Assembly (NCBI GenBank): GCA_050733935.1
Contig: JBOHUC010000115.1
Span: 1 to 58,581, forward strand
Source of the DNA: JBOHUC01 sp050733935
GTDB taxonomy: Bacteria > Eisenbacteria > RBG-16-71-46 > DASYSL01
Direction: 5' to 3'
DNA length: 58,581 nucleotides
Position numbers and translations under genes: made by a program. Below, piece by piece: positions 15,056 through 23,632 of the stretch. Under the pieces are notes generated by a model. That model was not told the origin of the DNA. It searched no databases and saw nothing but the letters and a program-made list of their open reading frames with translations. Within the stretch, counting starts at the first letter, position 1. Each line of letters opens with the position of its first letter.

Positions 15056-16216
15056 CTATCGTCGACGGATGAGCACGCTGCCCGACCCGGTTTCGACCGC
15101 GATCTTCCCCTTCCCGTCCCCGATCGTGCCTGAGATCGAGTCCGAGTCCTTGCGGAGGATCCGCAGGGGAAAGTCGCTCTCGAGATCCCCGCTGCCCGTC
15201 TCGAGACTCACGGTGGCACTCAGGTTCGCGGGTGCGGTGATCTCGACCGAGCCCGAACCCGTGTCCACGTAAACCTCCTCGACGGTCGTGAGAAGTCCCA
15301 TCTTCACCCAGCCGCTCCCCGTATCCACGTGGACGACCGGCGCGCTCAGCTCGGACAGCTCGACGCTTCCGGAACCCGTGTCGACGCTCAGCTCTTCGGC
15401 TGTGACCTTGGACAGCGAGACCGATCCCGATCCCGTGTCGACGACGACGGACGGACCCTTGACCTGCGTGATGTCCACGCTGCCCGAGCCCGTGTCGACC
15501 GAGAGAAGCCCCTCGACGTCGCTCACCTGGACCGTTCCCGAGCCCGTGTCGACCGTGAACCGGCCGCGCATTCCGCTCGCGGTCACGCCGGCCGCGGCGC
15601 AGTCCACGAAGATCTCGCCGTCCACGTTCGTGAGCGAGGCTTCGCCGACGCCGAGGTGGAGGGCGATCTTCTGGCCCTTCGGCACGCGGACCTTGAGATC
15701 CGCCCACGCCTCGAGGCCCTCGCCGCTCGAACGGATTTCAACCTCTTCGAGGCGCGACTTCCACGAGTCGTCGCCGAAGCGGCCGTCCGGTCCCACGCGC
15801 AGCGAGGTGCGCATGCCGCGCGGCAGCTCCGAATAAATGATGCGATCCTCGGGATAGCGAATGATGAGCGCGGGCTCGCCGTTGCCTGCGGGCGTCTGCA
15901 CGTCGAGCTTGTTCGCGTCCCGGCCGCCGTACTCGATCTCGATCTGGACCGAGCTGCCGGTTCCGGGAAGCACTTCGAGCCTGCCCGCGAGGTTGTAGAC
16001 GTGGACGCGGCGGCCGGTCAGCGAAACACGGCCGCTCGGCGCGCCCGAAGGGTTCGCTGCCGCCGCGGCCGGAGTCGGCGCCTTGGGCGCAGTCGAGGAG
16101 CCGGCCCCGAGCCCCACGGGCACGAAGCCCGAAAGCGGCGCGAGCACGAGCGCGGCGATGGCGATGCTTCCGGGGCGGATTGTGAAGCGTCCCTGGGGCG
16201 AATCCGGAGGCATCAT
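15056..16216 (-). CDS. Exported DUF4097-type beta-solenoid protein with VDTGSGSV repeats
   Basis: 386 aa. A signal or anchor segment (about residues 15-40) and a linker are followed by a DUF4097/adhesin-like region. From about residue 220 six near-identical VDTGSG(S)V units recur every 19-25 residues, then two degenerate ETGSG units; they read as successive turns of a right-handed beta-helix. Tandem ATGs at 16216 and 16213; AAGGA precedes them. The family is often found in envelope-stress or anti-sigma contexts, but no sigma factor is adjacent here. A strong terminator follows. Confidence 0.85.
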   Translation of the reverse strand: MMPPDSPQGRFTIRPGSIAIAALVLAPLSGFVPVGLGAGSSTAPKAPTPAAAAANPSGAPSGRVSLTGRRVHVYNLAGRLEVLPGTGSSVQIEIEYGGRDANKLDVQTPAGNGEPALIIRYPEDRIIYSELPRGMRTSLRVGPDGRFGDDSWKSRLEEVEIRSSGEGLEAWADLKVRVPKGQKIALHLGVGEASLTNVDGEIFVDCAAAGVTASGMRGRFTVDTGSGTVQVSDVEGLLSVDTGSGSVDITQVKGPSVVVDTGSGSVSLSKVTAEELSVDTGSGSVELSELSAPVVHVDTGSGWVKMGLLTTVEEVYVDTGSGSVEITAPANLSATVSLETGSGDLESDFPLRILRKDSDSISGTIGDGKGKIAVETGSGSVLIRRR

Positions 16217-16332
16217 GGCGCGGTCCTTCCGTTCGGGAGCCTTGGGCGTCGGATCTGCCGCCCTCTACGGCCGGAGGCCCGGGCGGGTTGCGCTGGTTCA
16301 GATACGGACCGGGCCGGGAGGGTTGGAGGGGG

Positions 16333-17109
16333 TCAGCGCATTTCGTTTCGCACCTCGACCAGAACCCGGTCGAACGCATCGACCCGGATGAACCCGAGTC
16401 GCGGGTACTCCATGTCCACGATCACGTACACGGTGAGCGTGAGCACGAGCGCAAAGACGACGGGATGGAGCCAATTACGCCTATCGTTCGCGCCCATCCC
16501 GTAGCCGGCGAGGACCGAGCAGGCCAGAGCGAGGGCGACGAGCATGACGAAGATCACGATCGGAGGATGGAGGTGCGCGGCCGCCGTACGCGTCGTCGCG
16601 AGGTCGAACATTTCGTTGAGCGCGGGGAGGAGGAGCTGCCCGGTCATCGGCGTCGATGCAGCCTGGCTCGCCGCCACCGCCCGATTCCAGATCGCGATGC
16701 GCGCATCACTCGCCACCTCGAGGTACCGGAACGCGGCGACCGTGTCGGGAAGCGCCCGATAGGCGGCCAGGCGGGCATCGAGGTAGCGGCGGAGCTCCTC
16801 CTTGAGGGCGACCCGTTCCGGCGCGGGAAGCAGGTCGAGCCTCAGATAGGCGGTGCCGATCGCGTTCGCCTCGTCGACGACCAGGTGACGACGACCGTCG
16901 AACCGATCGGCGGCCCCGGCGAACGTGAACGCGATCAGAAGTCCGAGGAGCGCGAACAGAGCCCCCTCGAGCGCTCCGATGCCCTCGGCGGTCCGGCCAG
17001 AGCTCCGACGATCGTCCCGGCACCGCAGGCGTCGCCCGAGCTCGATCGAGAGTAGCACCCCGGCGAGCACCAGCGCGCCGAAAGCCAGAAGAAGGGCGGT
17101 CGGGCTCAT
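16333..17109 (-). CDS. DUF4239 (bestrophin-like) membrane protein
   Basis: 258 aa. Membrane segments at about residues 5-22, 47-66, 180-203 and 211-232 flank a long cytoplasmic or periplasmic helical loop. The signature V-D-E-A-N-A-I-G-T-A-Y-L-R-L-D-L-L-P (about residues 78-95) is the hallmark of the DUF4239 family, which has distant similarity to bestrophin channels. Length and topology fit. Function not established. It stands alone between the DUF4097 gene and egtD. Confidence 0.85.
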   Translation of the reverse strand: MSPTALLLAFGALVLAGVLLSIELGRRLRCRDDRRSSGRTAEGIGALEGALFALLGLLIAFTFAGAADRFDGRRHLVVDEANAIGTAYLRLDLLPAPERVALKEELRRYLDARLAAYRALPDTVAAFRYLEVASDARIAIWNRAVAASQAASTPMTGQLLLPALNEMFDLATTRTAAAHLHPPIVIFVMLVALALACSVLAGYGMGANDRRNWLHPVVFALVLTLTVYVIVDMEYPRLGFIRVDAFDRVLVEVRNEMR

Positions 17110-17194
17110 TCCGGCCGTGGGGACTTACGAGCCGACGGGCGGGAAGGAGAGCGCATGGCGCGGTATTCTCGCGCATGCCTGCGGCGGCGGCAAG

Positions 17195-18163
17195 CTACCT
17201 TGCGACGAGCAGGCTCTGCGCGAATGGCCACATGGCGTCGGTCCATTGCTTCTCGAGCCCGTAGCCGGCGCGCCACGCGAGCGTCCCGATCTCCTCGGGG
17301 ACGTACTTGTGCGAGCTCTCGGTCCAGATCGTTTCGCCCGCGGCGAAGGGGACCGCGAGCGACGCGGCCCGCACCCGCACGGTCATCGCCTCGGTGGCCT
17401 CGAGATGCATTTCGATCCTTCGCTCGGCCCGGTTCCAGATCGCGCGATGGCGGAAACGGCGCAGGTCGAAGTCCGCCGCGAGCTCGCGGTTGATGCGCGC
17501 GAGCAGGTTCTTGTTGAACGCTGCCGTCGCGCCCGCGGGATCGTCGTACGCGAGCACGAGCTCGCGCTCGCTCTTCACGAGGTCGGTCGAGAGGAGCAGG
17601 CGATCGCCGGGCTCGAGGATCGCGCGCACGCGCGCGAGGAACGCCTCCCCGGCCGGACGATCGAAGTTGCCGATCGTGCTGCCGAGGAAGAGCACGAGCA
17701 TCTTCTGTCCCGGGAGGCGGCGGCGCGCGACGGCCTTGAGACCGTCCAGGTACTCGGCCTCGAATCCCACGACGCTCACACGATCGAGGAGGCCGAGCTC
17801 GCGCTCCGACTGCGCGAGGGCCGACTGCGAAATGTCGATCGGGTGGTAGAGCACCGGCTGCCGGAGCGCGAGGGCCTCGAGCACGAAGCGGGTCTTCTTG
17901 CCGCTTCCCGATCCGAGCTCGGCCACGAGCGTGGGCGACGGAAGGAGTTCGACGACCTCGTCCGCATGGGCCGAGAGAAGACGCGCATCCGCGCGCGTGA
18001 GACCGTACTCGGGGAGGAGGCAGATGGTCTCGAACAGCGCCGTGCCCACATCGTCGTAGAAGTACTTCGAAGGCAGCTCCCTCTGGCTGGGCCTCGTGAG
18101 CCCGGCGCGCACCTCTGCGGCGAACGTGCTCTTGGACGACTGCACCACGAGTGAATGAACCAC
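17195..18163 (-). CDS. egtD: L-histidine N-alpha-methyltransferase EgtD
   Basis: 322 aa, the usual EgtD length. Trimethylates histidine to hercynine with S-adenosylmethionine, the first step of ergothioneine synthesis. SAM-binding motif ELGSGSGKKTR at about residues 82-92; substrate-pocket landmarks FETICLLPEYGLTRAD and, near the C-terminus, IWTESSHKY, equivalent to the Glu/Ser pair that holds the histidine in mycobacterial EgtD. The GTG start at 18163 is set by GAGGAGG 5 nt upstream. It follows egtB by 14 bp in the same operon. The final residues QSLLVAR end the protein normally. Confidence 0.93.
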   Translation of the reverse strand: MVHSLVVQSSKSTFAAEVRAGLTRPSQRELPSKYFYDDVGTALFETICLLPEYGLTRADARLLSAHADEVVELLPSPTLVAELGSGSGKKTRFVLEALALRQPVLYHPIDISQSALAQSERELGLLDRVSVVGFEAEYLDGLKAVARRRLPGQKMLVLFLGSTIGNFDRPAGEAFLARVRAILEPGDRLLLSTDLVKSERELVLAYDDPAGATAAFNKNLLARINRELAADFDLRRFRHRAIWNRAERRIEMHLEATEAMTVRVRAASLAVPFAAGETIWTESSHKYVPEEIGTLAWRAGYGLEKQWTDAMWPFAQSLLVAR

Positions 18164-18177
18164 GCGGACCTCCTCGG

Positions 18178-19536
18178 CTACCCCCCGTCCACGGTGCGGA
18201 ACGCCGCGAAGACGTACGGGTAATAGGGCTGGAACCAGTTGCGGAACGAGCGCCGAAGGAACACGTGGTCCGTCTGGGGGGACGCGCCCTTGATCACGTA
18301 GTGCTTCCCGTCGAAGAAGTTCGCCGAGTAGCCAGGGTAGTGCACGAACGCATCGAAGCCATCGAACGGCGCGAACGGAGTCTCGGTCCACTCCCAGCCG
18401 TTCCCGATCAGGTCGGCCACGCCGAACGCGCTGTCCCCCGCCGGAAACGCCGCGACCGGCGACGGATCGAACCGGAGGAAGTCGAAATTGCCGTGGATCC
18501 GCGCATCGGGGTGCGCATCGCCCCACGGGAACGGGCGTTCCTCGCCCAAGCGCGTTCCATAGGCCGCGCGATGGAACTGCGCTTCGGTCGGGAGCTCGCG
18601 CCCACGCCAGCGCGCGTACGCACGCGCCTCGGCGAGACTCACCTGCACGGGCCAGTCCCTCGGAAGCGCGATCTCGGCAAACGACGAGCGGATCCACCAG
18701 TCCGCACCCCGCCGCCTCCAGAGCGCGGGATGCTGGACCTCGTGCCGGACCTTCCACTCCCAGTCGTCGGGACGCCACAGCGCGCCGTTCCGGTAGCCGC
18801 CCGCACGAACGAACTCGAGGAACTCGCCATTCGTGACGTTCCGGGCATCGATCGAGAACGCGGGCACGTGAACGACGTGCTCGTCGAACTCGTTGTCCCA
18901 TCCGAATACGCCGGCATGGCGCGAGAGACCGAGCGTCGCGGATCCGGCCGCGATGCCGACGCGGCGGACGCGACCGGGTCCTCCCGTGCGCGCGTATCCG
19001 GGCTGCACCGGGCCGGGCTGGCGATCCGGCCAGACCCGGCGCGCGAAGCCTTCGAGCGGTAGATGCGGCAGCATGTACGCGAGCGTCTCGGCGTGCATGA
19101 GCCGGTGCTCGATCGCGATCTGGAAGACGTGTCCGCGCGCGAGACCCTCGGGCCCGTCGGCGGAGACATCCGCCCCGGCGAGGCATTCGTCGATCGCCGC
19201 ACGCGCGCGCGTCACGTAAGCGCGGATCTCGGGCAGCGCGGGCCAGTCCGCGGGAACGTCCTGCGGGAGCTGTCCGTCCACGGGGTCGATGCCGAAGGCG
19301 AACAGAGAGTCGAGATTCGCATCGAACGGCGTCCGGCCACAGACGTCGCGGGCGATCAGATTCCAGTCGAAGGCTTCGAGATGTCCGAGGTAGAACACGA
19401 CACGGTGGCGCTCGGGGATGGCGCGCTCGTACAGTGTCGGCTCGGCGAGCAGGGCAAAGAACGCGTCCGTGCGGGCGCGCGCCTGATTGAGGCGCGCCGC
19501 CAGATCGATGCGGAGATCGAGTGCTGATCCTGGCAT
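18178..19536 (-). CDS. egtB: Ergothioneine biosynthesis sulfoxide synthase EgtB
   Basis: 452 aa. Couples hercynine to a cysteine-type thiol donor with O2 at a mononuclear iron. N-terminal DinB-like domain carries the three-histidine iron site: H52 (YLGHLEAFDW) and H144/H148 in IEHRLMHAET. The C-terminal FGE-sulfatase/formylglycine-like domain (about 190-450) contains NVTNGEFLEFV, LPTEAQFHRAAYG, NGWEWTETPF and FLRRSFRNW. egtA, egtC and egtE are not adjacent, consistent with the shorter two-gene pathways of non-mycobacterial species that use cysteine directly. Co-directional with egtD and divergent from an EgtUV/OpuC-like importer 207 bp away. Confidence 0.92.
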   Translation of the reverse strand: MPGSALDLRIDLAARLNQARARTDAFFALLAEPTLYERAIPERHRVVFYLGHLEAFDWNLIARDVCGRTPFDANLDSLFAFGIDPVDGQLPQDVPADWPALPEIRAYVTRARAAIDECLAGADVSADGPEGLARGHVFQIAIEHRLMHAETLAYMLPHLPLEGFARRVWPDRQPGPVQPGYARTGGPGRVRRVGIAAGSATLGLSRHAGVFGWDNEFDEHVVHVPAFSIDARNVTNGEFLEFVRAGGYRNGALWRPDDWEWKVRHEVQHPALWRRRGADWWIRSSFAEIALPRDWPVQVSLAEARAYARWRGRELPTEAQFHRAAYGTRLGEERPFPWGDAHPDARIHGNFDFLRFDPSPVAAFPAGDSAFGVADLIGNGWEWTETPFAPFDGFDAFVHYPGYSANFFDGKHYVIKGASPQTDHVFLRRSFRNWFQPYYPYVFAAFRTVDGG

Positions 19537-19743
19537 GGTTCCCTCCGTCCGCAGCTCCCCATGGCTTGGATGCGTTCGCCGCCGATGGGTTTCCCCGGGG
19601 TCCGGTCCTCCGCCATCCGGTCAATCCGAGCGTAGGTCGGGCCCGCAGACGAGTCGACCGTAGTCTCCCCCGCCCCGGGGACAGGGTTGTTCGGAGTCCG
19701 TGGATCCGGTTGTTGAAAGTACCTGAATGGACGAGGGGAACGC

Positions 19744-20526
19744 GTGACTGCGGAGCAAGATAGAGCTGCCGTTCGCCTGTCCGGAGTGACCCGTCAATTC
19801 GACGGCAAGGCCGCTCTCGCGGACGTCGATCTCGAGGTGCCGGCGCGCCGGACGATGGCGCTCATCGGACCGAGCGGCTGCGGCAAGTCGACGCTCCTTC
19901 GGCTCGTGGTCGGGCTCGATGTGCCGGACCGCGGGACGATCGAATTCGAGGGCGAGCCGCTGAACCCGCGCACGGCGCCTGCGCTCCGTCTCCGCATGGG
20001 ATACGTGATCCAGGAGGGCGGGCTCTTTCCCCATCTCACGGCCGCCGACAACGTGGCTCTCGTCGCGCGCGACCACCGTTGGTCGAACGAGCGCATCGCC
20101 TTCCGCACGGCCGAGCTCGCCGAGCTTGCGCACCTCCCCTCCGAGCTTCTCGCGTACTACCCGGCGCAGCTCTCCGGAGGGCAGCGCCAGCGCGTCGCGC
20201 TCATGCGCGCGCTCATGCTCGACCCCGACGTGCTCCTCCTCGACGAGCCGCTTGGCGCTCTCGATCCCATGATTCGCGCGGCACTCCAGAGCGATCTCCG
20301 CGACGCGTTCAGGAGGCTCTCGAAGACCGTGCTCCTGGTCACGCACGATCTGAGCGAGGCGGCGTACCTGGCCGACGAGATCGTGCTGCTCCGCGAAGGG
20401 CGGATCCTGCAGCGCGGGACCGCGCGCGACTTCGTCGAGCGCCCGGCGGATCCGTTCGTGACCGCATTCCTGAACGCGCAGCGTCCGGCGTGGCTCGGGG
20501 GCTCGGGCGTGGAGGCGGCGACCTGA
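19744..20526 (+). CDS. ABC importer ATPase (OpuCA/EgtV-like)
   Basis: 260 aa, GTG start with GAGGGG upstream. Walker A GPSGCGKST (about residues 41-49), Q-loop VIQEGGLFPHL, signature LSGGQRQRVALMRA, Walker B VLLLDEPLGALDP and H-loop VTHDLSEA are intact. The family is that of quaternary-amine (glycine betaine/carnitine/choline, OsmV/OpuCA) and ergothioneine (EgtV) importers, but the C-terminal CBS pair that gives OpuCA its osmosensing is absent (protein ends soon after the ATPase core). Stop and the next start overlap by one base (TGATG). Divergent from egtB. Confidence 0.9.
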   Translation: MTAEQDRAAVRLSGVTRQFDGKAALADVDLEVPARRTMALIGPSGCGKSTLLRLVVGLDVPDRGTIEFEGEPLNPRTAPALRLRMGYVIQEGGLFPHLTAADNVALVARDHRWSNERIAFRTAELAELAHLPSELLAYYPAQLSGGQRQRVALMRALMLDPDVLLLDEPLGALDPMIRAALQSDLRDAFRRLSKTVLLVTHDLSEAAYLADEIVLLREGRILQRGTARDFVERPADPFVTAFLNAQRPAWLGGSGVEAAT

Positions 20527-22082
20527 TGCCGCGCATCGTGGGAGTCCTCATTTCGCTCGCGTTCGGCGCCCTCCTTGCGACCGGGGCGCGCGCGGAGGAG
20601 CCGGTGGTCGTCGGATCGAAAGCGTTCCCCGAGTCGTGGATCCTGGGAGAGCTCCTGGCGCGAAGCGCGCGTGAGGCCGGGGCCGGGAACGTCACACACC
20701 GGAGCAATCTCGGCGGAACGGAGATCGTGTACCAGGCGCTCCGCAGCGGGGCGATCGACGCCTATGTCGAGTACACGGGAACGATTTCCGAAGTCATCTT
20801 GAAGAGCGGCGGCAGCCCGACGCTCGCGGAGCTGCGGGCCGGGCTCGAAGGCGAAGGGCTCGCGATCGGCGAGCCGCTGGGGTTCAACGACGGCTACGGC
20901 CTGGCGGTCACGCGTCGGACCGCCGGGCGCTCCGGCATTCGCACGATCTCGGATCTCGCCGGACATCCGGAGCTCGAGCTCGGCCTCACCCACGAGTTCC
21001 TGGGCCGGAAGGACGGCTATCCGGGACTCGCCCGCCACTACGGCCTCTCGTTGCCCCGCGTGCGCGGCCTCCAGCACGAGCTCGCGTGGGGGGCCCTCGA
21101 GAGCGGCGCGATCGACGTCACCGACGTGTACACGACCGATGCGCAGATCCAAGCGCTCGATCTCGTCGTCCTCGCCGACGATCGCGCCTTCTTCCCCCGT
21201 TACGAAGCGGTCATCGTCTACCGGCAGGATCTCGCGCGCCGCGCTCCGGCGATCGTGGCCGCATGGAGGGCGCTCGAAGGGCGGATCGACGAAGCCCGCA
21301 TGGTGCGGGCGAACGCGCGCGTCGTGATCGCGAAGGTTCCGTTCGCGGTCGCGGCCGAATCGCTCGCCGCGGAGATCGCCGTGGACGTCCCGCGCGGCGC
21401 GATCGCGCCTGGCGATTCGCTCCCGATCGCCACCGGGACCCGCACGGAGCCCCTGCCGCCCGTCGCACAGAGCATCGCGCGCAATCTCGTCCGGCACGTC
21501 GAGCTCGTCCTCGTCTCGCTCCTCCTTGCGATCCTGATCGGGATTCCGCTCGGCATCGCGGCCACGCGCTCGCGCGCCCTCGCGGCTTCGACGCTCGCGA
21601 TCGCGAGCCTCCTCCAGACGATTCCTTCGCTCGCGCTCCTTGCGTTCCTCATTCCGCTCCTCGGCATCGGAACCCTGCCATCGCTCGTGGCCCTCTTCCT
21701 CTACAGCCTCCTTCCGATCGTTCGGAACACGTACGTCGGGCTCACGACCATTCCCGCGTCGCTCGTCGAGGCCGCGCACGCGATCGGGCTCTCTCCCGCG
21801 GCCCGGCTCCGCCGCGTGTTCCTTCCACTCGCCTCGCCCACCATCCTCGCGGGCGTGCGCACGAGTGCGGTGATCAACGTCGGAACCGCAACCATCGCCG
21901 CCCTGATCGGCGCGGGCGGCCTGGGCGAGCCGATCCTCTCGGGGATTCAGCTCCGCGACCCCGGGCTCATCCTCCAAGGCGCGATCCCGGCGGCCGGGCT
22001 TGCGCTCCTCGCCGAATGGATCTTCACGCGCCTCGAGCCCGTGCTCATCCCCGAGGGACTCAGGCTCAAGCCGGTCGACTGA
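20526..22082 (+). CDS. Fused substrate-binding protein - permease of OpuC/EgtU-like ABC importer
   Basis: 518 aa. Signal peptide (1-23, ending GARAEE), a type-II periplasmic binding domain (about 25-285) with the family landmarks VVVGSKAFPESWILGEL, DAYVEYTGT and DVTDVYTTDAQI, then a linker and a BPD-type permease domain (about 300-510) with LASLLQTIPSLALLAFLIPLLGIG, the EAA loop VEAAHAIGLSPAARLRRVFLPLASP and SAVINVGTATIAALIGAGGLGEPI. In the well-known OpuC/EgtU fusions the permease precedes the binding domain; here the order is reversed. Given egtB-egtD next door, the cargo may be ergothioneine or hercynine; glycine betaine or choline remain possible. Confidence 0.9.
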   Translation: MPRIVGVLISLAFGALLATGARAEEPVVVGSKAFPESWILGELLARSAREAGAGNVTHRSNLGGTEIVYQALRSGAIDAYVEYTGTISEVILKSGGSPTLAELRAGLEGEGLAIGEPLGFNDGYGLAVTRRTAGRSGIRTISDLAGHPELELGLTHEFLGRKDGYPGLARHYGLSLPRVRGLQHELAWGALESGAIDVTDVYTTDAQIQALDLVVLADDRAFFPRYEAVIVYRQDLARRAPAIVAAWRALEGRIDEARMVRANARVVIAKVPFAVAAESLAAEIAVDVPRGAIAPGDSLPIATGTRTEPLPPVAQSIARNLVRHVELVLVSLLLAILIGIPLGIAATRSRALAASTLAIASLLQTIPSLALLAFLIPLLGIGTLPSLVALFLYSLLPIVRNTYVGLTTIPASLVEAAHAIGLSPAARLRRVFLPLASPTILAGVRTSAVINVGTATIAALIGAGGLGEPILSGIQLRDPGLILQGAIPAAGLALLAEWIFTRLEPVLIPEGLRLKPVD

Positions 22083-22147
22083 TCTGCCGAAAACTCACGG
22101 GTCGGATCGGGTGCCAGGGCACCGTATCCTCGAAACCCCGGAGTCTC

Positions 22148-23632
22148 ATGGACGAGCTCAAGCTCCTCATTCAATCGCGCCACGCGATCGTCGCGGTCGA
22201 GACCGAAGACGAGGAGCGCCTGCTCGCGCTTCTCGAAACGGTGTGCGCTGCGCTCGGACAGCCGCTGTTCACCTGGAAGGTGACCGACGGCATCCGTCGC
22301 CTGGGTGCCGCTCACCCCGCCTACGAAACCGAGGATCCGCTCAAGGCTCTCGCACACATCGAGGCGGCCGGAGGTCCCTCCGTCTACGTGATGTGCGACT
22401 TCGCACCCTACTTGAACGACGCGCGTCTCGTCCGCTTGCTGCGGGACGTCGCGCAGACGGCGGCGAGCGCCCACGTCACCCTCCTCCTCGCGGGCCCGTC
22501 GGTTCCCCTGCCCCCGGAGGTGCGGCACCTGTCCGCGCGCTACACGCTCGAGCTCCCGGGCACCGACGAGATCAAGCAGGCCGTGCTCGACACGTTCAAG
22601 GACATGAACCGGGGACACGCGTTTCGCTACCAGCTCTCGAAGGAGGAGCTCGATCGCTTCGCCCAGAATCTCTCCGGGCTCACGCTCCCCGAGACGCGCC
22701 GGGTCGTGAGCCGCTGCATCCTCGACGACGAGGGACTCGACGCGAAGGACATTGCGACCGCGCTCGAGGCGAAGAGAGACCGGGTCGCGAGCTCGGGCGT
22801 GCTCGAGTTCGAGGAGTCTCGTGGGGACACGGTGGCGCTCGGCGGTCTCGCCAATCTCAAGGGCTGGCTCGGACGCGCCCGCGCCGGGTTCTCGGAGCGC
22901 GCGCGCGAGCTCGGTCTCACGCCGCCGCGCGGGATTCTCCTCGTCGGCGTTCAGGGCTGCGGGAAGAGTCTCGCCGCCCGTTCGATCGCGCGCGAATGGG
23001 GGCTGCCGCTCCTTCGGCTCGACGTCGGTCGCCTGTTCGACAAGTACGTCGGCGAATCGGAGAAGAACCTGCGCAAGGCGCTTGACACGGCCGAGGCCGT
23101 CGCACCGGTCGTGCTCTGGATCGACGAGATCGAAAAGGCGTTTGCGGGCGGGAGCGCGGGCAGCTCCTCCGACGCGGATGCGGGTCTCGGCAAGCGGCTC
23201 TTCGGATCGTTCCTGACATGGCTTCAGGACAAGAAGCCGGGCGTGTTCGTTGCGGCGACGGCGAACGACCTCTCCGCCCTGCCCCCCGAGATGCTTCGGA
23301 AAGGGCGCTTCGACGAGATCTTCTTCGTGGATCTTCCGAACGAGGCGGAGCGAGAGGAGATCCTCTCCCTCCACCTCACGCGGCGGCGGCAGGATCCGGC
23401 GGCGTTCGATCTCCCGGCCCTCGCGCGGGCTTCGGCGGGCTACAGCGGGGCCGAGCTCGAGCAGGCGATCGTCACGGCCCTCTACGGACTCATTGCCGAG
23501 AACGGGGACCGGCTCACGACCGAGCGGGTCCTGAAGGAGATCGTCGCGACCATCCCGCTCTCCCGCTCGCGCGCCGAAGACATCGAAGCGCTCCGGGCGT
23601 TGGCCGAGGAGCGCTTCGTTCCAGCCCGTTAG
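22148..23632 (+). CDS. Ycf46-like AAA+ ATPase
   Basis: 494 aa. The N-terminal half (MDELKLLIQSRHAIVAVETEDEE...) is the domain typical of the Ycf46 family, and the C-terminal half is a single AAA+ module: Walker A GVQGCGKSLAA near residue 268, Walker B VLWIDEIEK near 321, sensor-1 ATAND, arginine finger MLRKGRFDEIFF and the AAA lid YSGAELEQAI. Ycf46 proteins are conserved in cyanobacteria, plastids and scattered bacteria; a role in photosynthetic-gas-exchange regulation was reported in cyanobacteria, not applicable with certainty here. Start ATG 22148 has GGAG 4 nt upstream. Its stop overlaps the convergent permease gene by 3 bp. Confidence 0.88.
   Translation: MDELKLLIQSRHAIVAVETEDEERLLALLETVCAALGQPLFTWKVTDGIRRLGAAHPAYETEDPLKALAHIEAAGGPSVYVMCDFAPYLNDARLVRLLRDVAQTAASAHVTLLLAGPSVPLPPEVRHLSARYTLELPGTDEIKQAVLDTFKDMNRGHAFRYQLSKEELDRFAQNLSGLTLPETRRVVSRCILDDEGLDAKDIATALEAKRDRVASSGVLEFEESRGDTVALGGLANLKGWLGRARAGFSERARELGLTPPRGILLVGVQGCGKSLAARSIAREWGLPLLRLDVGRLFDKYVGESEKNLRKALDTAEAVAPVVLWIDEIEKAFAGGSAGSSSDADAGLGKRLFGSFLTWLQDKKPGVFVAATANDLSALPPEMLRKGRFDEIFFVDLPNEAEREEILSLHLTRRRQDPAAFDLPALARASAGYSGAELEQAIVTALYGLIAENGDRLTTERVLKEIVATIPLSRSRAEDIEALRALAEERFVPAR

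Noticed and set aside
18178..19536. EgtB homologue as the selenoneine synthase SenA
   Set aside because: No SenB/SenC genes are adjacent and an EgtD methyltransferase is directly linked, so the ergothioneine pathway is the simpler reading.
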